The notes under the pieces are model-generated. The model searched no databases, had not been told where the DNA came from, and saw only the letters and a program-made list of their open reading frames with translations. The position numbers and the translations under genes are program-made. Shown here in pieces: positions 22,032 to 32,040 of a stretch of 64,000 bases of DNA (the first letter of the stretch is position 1; every line of letters starts with the position of its first letter). The stretch spans positions 7,281,501-7,345,500 of the forward strand of contig JAITYX010000028.1 of NCBI GenBank assembly GCA_021018815.1. Reading direction: 5' to 3'. The DNA is from Talinum fruticosum (lineage: Eukaryota > Streptophyta > Magnoliopsida > Caryophyllales > Talinaceae).

Positions 22032-23954
22032 TCTATAGGAACCACGGGCGATCGGGGCCCACCGAGCTTCCCAGTTAGGTCGGGTCTCTTTTTTAAAGAT
22101 TGATTTTGAATATGGTTTGAGAAAGTCGATTTTGGAATGTGGGGATGAACCTTTTATTAAGATTTCGAGTTCTATTAAATCCGATTAGGCAAAGTTTGAA
22201 TGCGGTTTTATTAATAATTTTATATTAGTAATTATTTTCGAAGTCCTGGGATATTATTTCGTAACCGATAGATAAATAAAATTAGAGTTTTAAATCTACC
22301 ATGAGGCTTTAGGGCCATATTAGTGTGAAAAACACCAATAGGGACCGAAGCCCCGCATACTAACCACTCGGTGTAGGTGACAACCTACACCCAATAGTGG
22401 TCGGCACGGCCGGAGGCCGTGGCTAAGGAGATCGGCCTCGGCCTCTACCCCGGCTCGGCGGATCAAGACCTCGTATTCTTAAATAGCTGAGATGCAAATT
22501 TAGAAGAAATAAATAAAAGGGAGTCACCGATCGGTTTTAGGAAAGAAAAACTAACAAAAATAAAATAAATGCTTTCTCAATATTAGTATAGGAAAACTAA
22601 GACCGAAAGAGGCTAAAAATTACTCCATCGGTCTTTGAACCGAGAATCGGATTCGGGGCGAGGGTTCGAAATGTAGGGATAAACCCTTCCGTTCCGCCCA
22701 TCCGAAGACGACCATTACTAATTCGAGTAGTGAGTTAAAATAACGTACAAAAGCAAGCAAACAACAACATGCGATAAAGAATTAAAGAAACCAAAAATAA
22801 TTAAGGAAAGCGATAAAATCGAAAGTAAAGAAAGCGAATAAGCGAAAAGAAAAACAAAATGAAAACAAAAAAAAGGCAAAGCGAAAAGAAAAAAAGCGAA
22901 AAACTAAAAGATTACATCCGGCGGGAAGGAATTAAAAGTGATACATCATTTGTCCACAATGTAGAAAGCCATAAAGAAAGCATAGAAGGAATATAAACCC
23001 TTGTGAAAACTTGATCTATGCCCTCGGGTTATCCCACCTACCGATCTAGATCTTGGATCCGAACCTCTTGAAGCGACAGTGGTGAATTGAAAGGGGCTTT
23101 TTCCGAGTTCTTGTGGAGATAGGTAGGCAGATGTGTGAGTGATGGAGTTTATGGATTAGATGTAGGGAGTATGATGGAAGTAGATAAGGAATAGGCTGAA
23201 AAGGAACCAAGAGATCGGAATACAAAATAGAGTATTCAGTAGCTCTTAGACGAGTTTCAACAACGTGATACTAAGGCAAGAAGCCCTGTGGGAATGAGAG
23301 TCAAGGCTTTCTATTTATGGAGAGAGGTTAGGTCAAAGAAGTGACCTAGGGTTAGCTCGACCAACCGTCCAAAGCTTGCAGAAAAACCGGGCCAAGATCA
23401 AAGTATAAGACCGGATAAAGCAAAGTATAGAACCAGGATACGATCCAGTTCACAGCGCACGGCCACCAAGGGTGTTGCCTATTTTTGGTGAGTTTTCATT
23501 TTTTCAGGTTTCTATTTTTGGGAGGTTTCATTTTTATGCGGGATGCATGCTCCTAGTCTCGGGTGGACCGTCTTGGAGCCATAACGCAACACTTTGATGT
23601 TGGTGATCATGAAATGCAATGTCTAACGTCGTCTTGAGGCCTTCGGCTCCTTGTCTAGTTTGACCGAAGTAAAAGCAGCATTCGAGCTTGGAATCCCGTG
23701 GTACGCGGTAATGGACTCCGTTGTCTCTGAAGGCTTGGCCCGATTCTTCGATCGTCCGAAAGAAAGGGGGATTTTTATCGACCCAAGGCAAAAGGCTATT
23801 TATATGGTGCTAAGGGTTCTTTGTTGTTTACCGGCTTTCGTCGCACCAATCGGACATAGTCCGAGAACTAAATCCTCAAATAGGACTCGGGATTTCATCA
23901 TCCGACCAACACATAAATAAAATAAAAAAGTACGACACTTTTTAAGTGTTTACG
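22032..23954 (-). mobile_element. G1-b 3' LTR
   Basis: Minus-strand LTR of about 1.92 kb, starting near CGTAAACACTTAAAAAGTGTC at 23954, just after the polypurine tract, and ending GTGGTTCCTATAGA at 22032. A TATA-like box is near 23310. The left edge lies inside the Copia B LTR. Confidence 0.8.
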
Positions 23955-23969
23955 ATTAGCCCCACTTTA
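23955..23969 (-). promoter_or_regulatory. G1-b polypurine tract
   Basis: Minus strand TTAAAGTGGGGCTAAT, directly before the LTR. The G1-c counterpart at 59724-59709 is AAAAGTGGGGGCTAAT. This is the expected plus-strand primer site and proves which LTR is the 3' one. Confidence 0.75.
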
Positions 23970-24489
23970 ACCGAGTCTAAAAGATGAAGGTCAAAATAGA
24001 CACTAAAGGGTACTTACCTGGTACTGGCGGTATTTAGGAATTGAGGTGTCTGCAATTGAGTATCTTATGACTTGAATTCTTAATAGAGAGCCTGGACTTG
24101 ATCGGCGGAGTCCGAAGTCCGGGTTGCTAGTTCCTAAGCTTGGTTGCTTAGCAACCTGAAGTTCAAATTGGTGTGCCAAACTTGACCATCCGCTTAGTCT
24201 AAAGCTTGGCAAGGAGCTTGAACTTGACTCGGGTAGTAAAGTCCGAAGTCCAGCTGGAGTGCCCGAACTTGACCGCTTCTAGGATCCGAAGTTCGGTTGG
24301 GTGTGCCTAAACTTGACCTTTCTTGGTCCGAAGCTTGGCTGAAACAAAAACTTCTACACTAACAGTTTTGTTAGCTAATAATCAAATAGAAATTGTTCCA
24401 AGTGTTACTTGAAGATAATTTATAATCGGATAATGTTTCAAATGTGGTTCCTCGACTTCCTATGGTGTAGTCCCGAAGTCTAGGCATGG

Positions 24490-24800
24490 TGTGTAAACCT
24501 CATCCGTTGTTGGGCCCGAAGCTCGACGGAGGGATTTATGTCTAAACCTTGACCTTTGCTCGGGCCCGAAGCTCAATTGAGGTGTGTCCGCACCTTTACC
24601 GTTGCTAAGCCTAAAGCTCGACCGAGGTGTGTCCGAACCTTAACCGTTGCTCGGGCTTGAAGCACGATTGAGTTGTGTCCGAACCTTGACCGCTACTCGG
24701 GCTTGAAGCTCGACTAAGTTATCTAAACCTTGACCAGTAGTGGGCATGAGACTCGACCGGGGTGTGTCTAAACCTTAACTCGTTGCTAGGCCTAAAGCTC
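24490..24800 (-). repeat. G1 3' tandem array (G1-b copy)
   Basis: About seven units of 44-50 bp, seen on the plus strand as gcccgaagctcgac, then ggtgtgtccgaaccttgaccgttgct. The array is shorter than those of G1-d and G1-c. The sequence on both sides is conserved between copies. Confidence 0.85.
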
Positions 24801-26039
24801 AACTTCTATCCACTTTTGTCTGAATAAGGATGGATTCTTGAATTTGTGTAGAAATTCTTGTTTAGACTTGGTCGTTGGATGACCTGTAGTCTAGGGAATG
24901 CTTGCTTGAAGATATGATCTTCCATGAGGTTATGTGCCTCATTCGAAATTTGAGCTTTTAGTTTGTGTTCTAATAGCTCCTTTGTAAAGTAGACGATTTG
25001 TGTCTTCCCCGAGTATTCTTGGAGTTGTTATGGTTGTATGACCCTTTTGATCTTGAGCCCCCACCTTTTCCTAGGTGCTTGTGTGTAGCTCTTCTTGAAT
25101 CTTGGAGACTAGCTTCGACGGAATCACTTTGAAGGTGGCGAGTCTGGTGACCTTCGTGATGTCGATCTAATACTTGATGTTGCTTTGTGCTTGATGTTGT
25201 TTGATTCTTGATGCTTCTTGATTGAATAATTCCTTATAGGGTGCCTTGTTATTTAATTTTTGTGTTTTTAGGAGTTTGACTCATCCAAAGGAGATGAATG
25301 CAAGACTCTATTCTAAAACCAAATGCATTCTTTTATTAAGCTGATGCAAAAAGTTAAAAAGACAAAGACAAAAATGCACTTTTAGCCCCCACTCCCCAAA
25401 GTAGAGCTCGAGGAAGGGGGTCGGTCGAACCGCAATGTATTGTTGCCGATGGTGAACCATGGACGAGTGAACGTGACGATTTGGTGCTGAATCGGACCGG
25501 CATGCTTCTTGATGATTCGAGTGCCTTTTCCCGATTAGTTTCTGCTCCTCTGGATATGACAAAGTGGCTTTTGGATTTGGGAGATTGGAAATGGAAACTA
25601 GGATCAAGATTAGGTTTGGGGCTAGACCTCGTGGGCTTCCTATGTATCTACTATAATGGAAATCTAGCCTTCGTTGTTCAAAAGGAATATTGATTTGGGT
25701 TTTATTTTGGAAAATAGGAAAAGGAAATAGACATATAGTAGATATGGAAAAGGGAAATGGTCAAAGAACAAATATGAAAGGGAAATGCGCTCTTTATTGG
25801 TATCCTTGATGAGTAGTGGGCTCATTGGATGACCTCCTAGTGGAGATGGGGTTTAAGTGCTTAACCCGAGGAACGACTTATCCTAATAGAAAAGAAAATG
25901 ATATGCTCTTTTTTTTTGGGATGCACATAAAGGGATACAAAGCAAATGGAAAGGAATGTATGCATTGATGCTATGCCTTAATCTAGGATGATTCTATGAT
26001 TTGGCTAGTATAGAACTCAAATGTATAGATGATAGATTC

Positions 26040-26600
26040 TAATGAAAGATGAATTTGTTTTAGCTAAATGAGAAATGAAAATGCAAAACAGATTCACCAA
26101 ATTTCGGATGAATTTTTGTTTGGCTAATGCAAATGAAAGACTCCCTAATTAGAGATGAATTTGACTTTGGCTAATGCAAATAAAAGACTATCCTAATTAG
26201 GGATGAATTTATTTTTGGCTAATGAAATATGATAATGCAAAACGGACTTACCTAATTTGAGATGAATTTGACTTTTGGCTAGATGCAAGAATGAAATGCA
26301 ATATTGGACTCACCTACTTGAGATGATTTTTGAATTGGGCTAATGCAAAATGAAATGCAAGATTAGACTCACCTATTTTGAGATGAAATTTGAATTGGGC
26401 TAATGCAAAATGAATGGACTCACCTTAATTGAGATGAAAGTTATTTTGACTAATGCAAAAATGAAACGCGGACTCACCTTAATTGAGATGCAATTTATTT
26501 TGGCTAATACAAAAATGAAATGCGGACCAACCTTAAAAGGGATGATTTTTGATTTAGTTAATGTAAATGTGGAATAAATGGACCGACCTAAAAGGGGAAG
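26040..26600 (-). repeat. G1 leader tandem array (G1-b copy)
   Basis: About ten imperfect units of 46-60 bp with gactcacct-aattgagatgaa...ttggctaatgcaaaatgaaatgc. The array lies between the primer-binding site and where gag should be. Confidence 0.8.
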
Positions 26601-27206
26601 GTAATTTTCGACTTTTGGTTAAATGCACAAATTGGACCGTCTCAAAGTTTTATTTTGATTTTTATTTTTGCACCCATGAAAGGATTATTCAGTGCTCCTC
26701 ACCTATCCCTAAAGGCTCACAAGCAGAAGATTAAATCTAAAACACACACACTCATCCAAGCATGCAAATGCAGAAGGGGAGCACTTAATAGTCCAAAAGT
26801 TTTATGGTCAAAGAGTTTAAAAGGTTGGATACATGATGACACGTAGTTCGAGAATTTGGTCCCCCATATGTTGCACGAGATAAGGATACCGACCAGAATT
26901 CTCGGTGCCTCTCGATGAACCAAAAGGTTTAGCCTAAGAGCGCGTGCTACGAGGGAGGAGGTATCGTTTCCTTGGGCAATCAAGCCTAGTTTGGCCCACC
27001 TAAAGGAACCAATAGGAGCCTCTCTCCATAAAGGGTAGCTGGGGGTACAATAAAGTTTTCTTAGTGGTCCAAAAACAGTATTTAAACTAGTTCAAATGTT
27101 GCTAAATGCGGGATGTCTAATGCAAGTACATCATTAAAACTCACTACTCAAATATTGAAGTTTCGCCCTCTTAATAAAAAGTTTATCCCCAGGTGAGTAG
27201 CCACTG

Positions 27207-27602
27207 TAGGAACCATGGCCGGTTGGAGCGCACTACCCTTTCCCACTTGTGCCGAGTCTCTTTTTAAATATTGCTTTTGAAGATGGTTTCGGAAAGTCGA
27301 TTTTGGAATGTGAGGAAGAACCTTTTATTAAGATCAAGATCCTGTTTTCTTAAATAGCCGAGATGCAAATTTAGAAGAAATAAATAAAAGGGAGTCGTCG
27401 ATCGGTTTTAAGGAAAGAAAAACTAACAAAAACAAAATAAATGCTCTCTCAATCTTAGTATGGGAAAACTAAGACTTGAAGAGGTTAAAAATAACTCCAT
27501 CGGTCTTTGAACCGAGAATCGGATTCGGGGCGAGGGTATGAAACGTAGGGATAAACCCTTCCGTTCCGCCCGTCCGAATACGGCCATTACTAATTCGAGT
27601 AT
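27207..27602 (-). mobile_element. G1-b 5' LTR, 3' portion only
   Basis: Matches the plus-strand left ends of the other minus-oriented G1 LTRs, from gtaggaaccatgg at 27207 (compare 22036, 13280) through ggattcggggcgaggg near 27520 to ccattactaattcgagta at 27602. There it stops abruptly and unrelated AT-rich sequence begins. The promoter-bearing part is lost. Confidence 0.75.
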
Positions 27603-27958
27603 TATTTATTTTTGTAATTATTTTAGTGCATATTTTTGCTTATTTAATTTTCTAATTTAGGTTCTATTTGTCTTATTGTTTTAGTTTTCTATTTTAATTA
27701 TGCTTTAAATTATATAAAAATATTTCAAGGTTATTAGAATTTTTATCTTTTGTCTGCATTATTTATTTACTTTGTTAGTTAATTTCTGTGATTTTTAGCT
27801 ATTAATTTTCTGATTTATATTTTCTGTTTTGATTAAGAATAGTAAATTTAATTAGATTAAAACTAACATATTATCATCTTTTCTTGTGAATTTGATCCCT
27901 ACTTCTCTATGTTATATTGTTAATTAGTGGTTTAATTTGTATTTGTATGACTAGGTAA
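27603..27958. other. AT-rich block, possibly the end of another LTR
   Basis: About 355 bp of AT-rich DNA without coding frames. The segment near 27890-27945 (gtgaatttgatccctacttctctatgttatattgttaattagtgg) resembles the 3' ends of some plant Gypsy LTRs as I remember them. No second copy is in the window, so this stays a guess. Confidence 0.3.
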
Positions 27959-28740
27959 CAATGAGCTGGTGTTGAGGCTGGGAGCTCTTGTTGCTATTCA
28001 AGAGTGGTTTGAGGCTATGCATAAAGTTGGAAAGTTCTTTGTTCAACAATGCTACAGAGTGTTATGTACTGAAGGGCAGCACTGGAACTGTCGGAAATTA
28101 GTCTGGAAGAGTAGAGTTGGGCTTGGGGAAGACATCAACTAATATGTGGTTAGCATAGGCTCGCTATTGCAGCAATGCTCCAGAGAATAGGCCTAGTTAA
28201 GAAGAACAAATGTGGACTTTGCAACAAGGAGGGCGGGGATAGCTTCCAGCATATGTTCTTTAAATGTGAAGTTGCTTGTGAGATCTGAGCTATAAGCTAC
28301 TTGTCTGGTCCAAACTGAAACCTACGAGATGGTCATTTAGGCAAGAGAGGCAGTGGTTTGTGACACACTGCGGAGGTAATTCTCATGTTTGTAGATGGCT
28401 TAGGACTGTAATGTCAGCTACTGCCTACGAGATGGTCATTTAGGCAAGAGAGGCAGTGGTTTGTGACACACTACGGAGGTAATTCTCATGTTTGTAGATG
28501 GCTTAGGACTGTAATGTCAGCTACTGTGTATGATTTGTGGGAGGAAAGAAAAACTTGAAAAAATTTCAAGGTAGAAGTACGAGTGTTGAGGCTTTGTTTT
28601 AGGAAAACTCAGTATATTTGTGTGTTAGGGCTCTAAGCCATGTTGTGAGCTTAAGTGAAGTGGTGAGCTATTAAGTATACTCGGATATGTAACCCTTTCT
28701 GGAAATTAATGACTAATATATACATCTTTTCCAAAATAAA
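27959..28740 (+). pseudogene. LINE (non-LTR retrotransposon) 3' end with zf-RVT domain
   Basis: This is the C-terminal end of a plant L1-type reverse transcriptase protein. From about 28028 one frame reads GKFFVQQCYRVL, then KLVWKSRVGLG. In a shifted frame near 28170-28290 it reads RIGLVKKNKCGLC, then SFQHMFFKCEVACEIW-like text. That order matches the zinc-binding domain at the end of plant LINE proteins (LVW...PKH.F...WL, then C..C, H.FF.C). The RT core itself is absent, in keeping with usual 5' truncation of LINEs. After 28310 come a 103 bp tandem duplication and a non-coding tail that ends in an A/T-rich stretch near 28740. The upstream edge is uncertain. Confidence 0.6.
28321..28526 (+). 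repeat. Near-perfect 103 bp tandem duplication in the LINE tail
   Basis: cctacgagatggtcatttag starts at 28321 and again at 28424. The two copies are identical as far as I can read except for one base (ctgcgg at about 28369, ctacgg at about 28472). Such low divergence in otherwise old sequence marks a recent duplication. Confidence 0.9.
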
Positions 28741-29534
28741 AATTTCTTTATTAATTGACTGAGCCAAGTTTAATAAATATTTTAGGCGTACATGTATTTC
28801 TAGATATTACTGAAGATCAATTGTATGTTATCATACATTTTTGTTATTACGTGTCATATAATTTCCTTATATATTTTGTACTTGCCGAAATATAAACAAG
28901 TTAATATAAATCATGCACTAACTTGTAAAGTAAATTATGCTTGAATGTAATTATACCGGCAATCGGATCATTTGGGTCGGATTCGCTTTTGGTGAGTTTG
29001 GTTCGCGTCATATTCGGATTATTATGATTCGGTTGAGTTTTGGGTTAGGTTGAGTTAGTGTTCAGGTTGGATTGACTTCGGGTCAATTTATATTTGGTTC
29101 AATAAGTTTATCTTGCAGAGACAAATCACTTTGGCAAAAAAATTCGGATGGGATTCAGTTTCGTTCAGATTCGGGGTCATCTTAATTTGGCTTTTAAGTG
29201 TGGGTTTGGGTTCAGTTCGATTCGATTCGAGTTTTGGGTCATCGATTCCGGTCGGGTCACTTTTTCCACGTCTACATGTAATTCGAAACGTCAATTATAA
29301 TCTTGACATACTTTTTGGCCATATTTGCAAATATGTATAGTATACTTATAATCATATCCATACATACATAATCAAGAACATTCTTAAACATGTAAATCAG
29401 TTAAACATGCACATTTATATAATTTTTCATGTATTTAAACATGTTATAACTTAACTTGTGCAGATACAAACTCTCCGTTCATGCTCCAACAACATATTAT
29501 TAATTTCAATCATGCTTTTTATCATGTGCAGTTT
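28741..29534. other. AT-rich intergenic DNA with a G/T-rich low-complexity patch
   Basis: No gene recognised. Bases about 28960-29270 are made of loosely repeated ttcggattcgg, gggttcagttcg and ggtcgggtc-like words on the plus strand. This makes short frames open on both strands (29088-29340) that are not genes. The remainder is AT-rich. Confidence 0.5.
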
Positions 29535-30424
29535 CACTACCACAATATGACTTTTTATTACAGATGTTTTATAATAATAAAAAATTAAAACCATCCTAAA
29601 AAATGAGGTGGTTGTATTTTTGTAAATAGGTGGTCTTTATTAACACCTATTACTATGATTCTTTCATTGAACCCTAATAATAGGTCAGGTCATCGATTTT
29701 TACTACGGTTCATTGGAAGAACCTTAGTAATAGGTATTCTCTATTACTACGGTTCTTTCATTGAACCGTTGTAAGAAGTCAAAATAAAAAGTCTTTTTCT
29801 CACTTCAAAACCCTAAATTACTTTATCTCTCCTAACTTCATATTTATTGCCCTTTTCCTATCTCTCTCTCTCTCCTCTTCCTCCTTCCTTGTCCTTTTCC
29901 TCTCTCTCTCTCTCCCTTCCTCCTCCTCCAAATCTAATGCCCATCCAGCAACCCTTGGTCACGATAGAGGAGATAGACGAAGTGTAGAAGATTTTCTAGA
30001 AGTTTGGCTCATAAATCTCGTGTAGGGTGGTGGCATACAATGCAACAACGTTCAACTTATGGAAAGTAGAAAAGAAGGCTTGGGCAATACCATCGATGTT
30101 AAAATTGGATAAGAGACTACTACGACTTGGCATCAAAATTGTGTTACTTTCAGGAACTCCCAATACCTACAGAGAAGCCAAAGAGCGCAACATGAAGAAC
30201 ATATCGGTTATCATACTTGGGAATTCATGATCTTGAAGGACGTCCCTTCCCTTTATTAATTTCGCCTAAGACTTTTACATTAGTGTTATTACTACTATCA
30301 TTGTTGTAATCACAATTATAATGGAACGGTGTGGTGTGGGTACTGCAGGAAAGAAAATGAAACCAAGCTGAAATCAATAGAATACAAATCAAAACACAGG
30401 AAGAGATAGAGAAGCATGGGTACA
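29535..30424 (+). mobile_element. CACTA-type element end 1, carrying a gene fragment
   Basis: CACTACCACAATATGACTTT at 29535 has the CACTA terminal motif of En/Spm-type transposons and closely resembles the start at 63662. It is followed by subterminal repeats of the kind ttactacggttcttt and attgaaccg (29640-29780), also typical. Downstream is a TC-rich stretch (29850-29935), then an acid-phosphatase-like exon fragment. The matching right end is not seen before the next CACTA start at 30425, so the element is truncated or overlaps it. Confidence 0.6.
30027..30230 (+). pseudogene. Acid-phosphatase-like (HAD IIIB) exon fragment
   Basis: An open stretch of about 67 codons reads YNATTFNLWKVEKKAWAIPS, then LKLDKRLLRLGIKIVLLSGT, then REAKERNMKN. 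That order matches the middle of plant acid phosphatases and vegetative storage proteins of the HAD superfamily: FN.WV...A.ALP..L.LY..L...G.KI..LTGR, then R..T..NL. The LTGR box, holding the HAD motif II residue, reads LSGT here. The motif I part (DxDxT) upstream and the C-terminal part are absent. It sits between a CACTA end and the next CACTA terminus, so it is probably a captured host-gene piece. Not a working gene. Confidence 0.55.
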
Positions 30425-30518
30425 CACTACTACATGAACCACTTTTAACTACGGTTAAAATGACCTTTAACTACGCTTATCATCCGTCGTCTATGTGGCT
30501 GTCGTTGTAGGTGGGCAT

Positions 30519-30549
30519 CTTTTACTACGGTTCAAAACCGTAGTAAAAG
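30519..30549. repeat. Hairpin in the CACTA subterminal region
   Basis: Perfect 14 bp inverted repeat: cttttactacggtt (30519-30532), 3 bp loop, aaccgtagtaaaag (30536-30549). The same word recurs scattered through this arm and in the other two CACTA ends. Such subterminal motifs are known transposase-binding sites in En/Spm elements. Confidence 0.8.
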
Positions 30550-30888
30550 AAGGCCTATGATGATGGTTCTATACAAAAACTGTAATCATAGGTCAATCTA
30601 TGACAAAGGTTATTCAAAAGAACCGTCATCATAGGTGTGTATATTACTATGGTTCTTTCTTCGTAACCGTAGTAATAGCTACCATCATTAAAAAAACAAA
30701 GCACCTCCAGATCTGAAATTTTTAGATCAAAAAGTAAAAGTTGAAGAAGAAAGTAAAAAAAAAAAACAAATGAAAAGAAAACAAATCAGATCTAAATTTA
30801 TTAGCTTTCTCATTTACAAAGTTGATACAAAAATATTTCGGATTAATCCTTACCTAAGATAAGATACAAACATCATTGCAACAACACA

Positions 30889-31403
30889 TTACTCCCTCAT
30901 TGTCACTCCTAATAGTTCACCTGGAAAGTAATTATTCACGTTGATAGCACCATAGATATAGTATACAAAGTAATTATGCTTATTCATAGGGTTACCATGG
31001 CCACCACCGTCGGTAGTGAAGCCCACCGTGGCCTTTGACTCGATTGAATTCCGAATGCCGGCTTGAAGCAAGTCTCGTAGTTCTTGCCTCTCTCACCATA
31101 GCCAGCCTTTTCGAGATCGTTGTAGCCACAAAAGCTACCAACGACGTCTCTAGGGTCCGTAGTCAAGAAGATTGGTGGCCCTAGTCGGCTCCCACCCCGA
31201 TAGGAAGGAGGAGGGTGGCACAGGGTCGTAATGGGTAGTAGAGAGAGACAGGAGGGGGACGTGATCTCGAAGGCGGAGAAGGAGGGGAGAGAGAGAGCCA
31301 ACTCGTAGCAAGTCTCGTAAATCTAGCCTCTCTCGCCATAGCTGGCCTTCTCGATATCGCCGTAGCCACGAGCGCCACCGACGACGTCTCTGGGATCCAC
31401 GAC
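30889..31403 (-). pseudogene. Unrecognised captured coding fragment with internal duplication
   Basis: The minus strand holds two overlapping frames that look like one protein piece joined by a frameshift near 31060. The upstream piece (31301 leftward) contains TDPRDVVGSFCGYNDLEKAG, then YGERGKNYETC. The downstream piece (31071-30889) contains ESKATVGFTTDGGGHG and NNYFPGELLGVTMRE, then a stop. The DPRDVVG...GYxDxEKAGYGERG motif appears a second time about 235 bp away (31405-31312), so this part is duplicated. I do not recognise the family. Its position inside a CACTA arm suggests a captured host exon. Confidence 0.35.
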
Positions 31404-31980
31404 CGTATAGATAGAAGCCTCTCTATAATACTTGAAGATTGCTCGCTGAACATTAAAAAACACTTACTCGGTGCATACTTACTCAATCTACATATTAGAA
31501 CTCCAATTGTTAAGTTTCTACTTTTTGAGTTGTAAAGAGAAAGTCTTGTAATCACATCCGTACTTTTTATTCTCTATAAGTCCCTTGATTGAGCTATAAG
31601 GGTTAACTCAACTTAGTTGTCCCTAGTTGTAAAGTTACCTCGGTTAAGAAGTACTAGATTAGATATGGGAATTTCGAGTCTAGGAAAACATGTCATTGAA
31701 TTGTATAAGGGAGCAATTCAGTAAAGAGTCGATCCTTGTATTTTGTGGATTCAAAATAATGGATTTGACTTGGTGCTTGAATTAGCGTTGTCCGTGGTTT
31801 TCTCGCCCTAGGAGGGTTTCCACTTATTTATGTGTTTTAATTGTTTCTGAATTCATTCTAGACTCATAATTATTTTTTAAGTGCTTGTTAGGCTTAATTC
31901 ATTGTTAATTCACACAAGTCTTCTAGCACCCTATTCACCCCCTTCTAGGGTGACTTAACCTCTCCAAGAGCTAACATTCA
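31404..31980 (+). mobile_element. Copia C 5' LTR, 3' part
   Basis: Collinear with 41228-41786: tagaagcc near 31410, gtaaagagaaagtcttgtaatcac near 31530, then the end ctaacattca at 31980. A cgtatagatagaag tract takes the place of the TATA region tgtataaaatagaag of the 3' LTR (41227). The promoter half is missing, replaced by CACTA DNA. Confidence 0.8.
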
Positions 31981-31982
31981 AT

Positions 31983-31995
31983 TGGCATAAGAGTC
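31983..31995 (+). promoter_or_regulatory. Copia C primer-binding site (degenerate)
   Basis: TGGCATAAGAGTC begins two bases after the LTR end. It is close to TGGTATCAGAGC, the complement of plant initiator tRNA-Met used by most plant Copia elements. Copy D has TGGTATCGAGCC at the same place (minus strand 56140-56129). Confidence 0.65.
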
Positions 31996-32040
31996 TAACC
32001 TTTCAAGAGGATTTCACAATCTAAAGGTCTAAAGATCATA

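Larger units (their letters stand above)
22032..27602 (-). mobile_element. G1-b: non-autonomous Gypsy derivative without gag-pol
   Basis: On the minus strand: remnant of a 5' LTR (27602-27207), degenerate primer-binding site, leader with tandem array (26600-26040), a short conserved non-coding block (25870-25300), the 3' tandem array (24800-24490), polypurine tract (23969-23955) and full 3' LTR (23954-22032). Nothing resembling gag, protease, RT or integrase is present. A gag remnant present in G1-c is deleted here, the junction lying near 25845. The element could only have moved with proteins from relatives. The 5' LTR is cut at 27602 by AT-rich DNA leading into a LINE end. Confidence 0.8.

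Noticed and set aside
25308..25607. Minus-strand 99-codon frame in G1-b, partly matched in G1-c
   Set aside because: The nucleotide sequence is conserved with 60990-61330, but the frame is broken in G1-c and no protein family is recognisable. Treated as a conserved non-coding block.
29088..29340. Two open frames on opposite strands in the same place
   Set aside because: The sequence is a G/T-rich low-complexity patch of ttcgg and gggtt words, which avoids stops on both strands.
30225..30425. Minus-strand 66-codon frame with a signal-peptide-like start
   Set aside because: The hydrophobic start could suggest a small secreted peptide. It overlaps the phosphatase-like fragment and ends against a CACTA terminus, has no recognisable mature motif, and no second copy.
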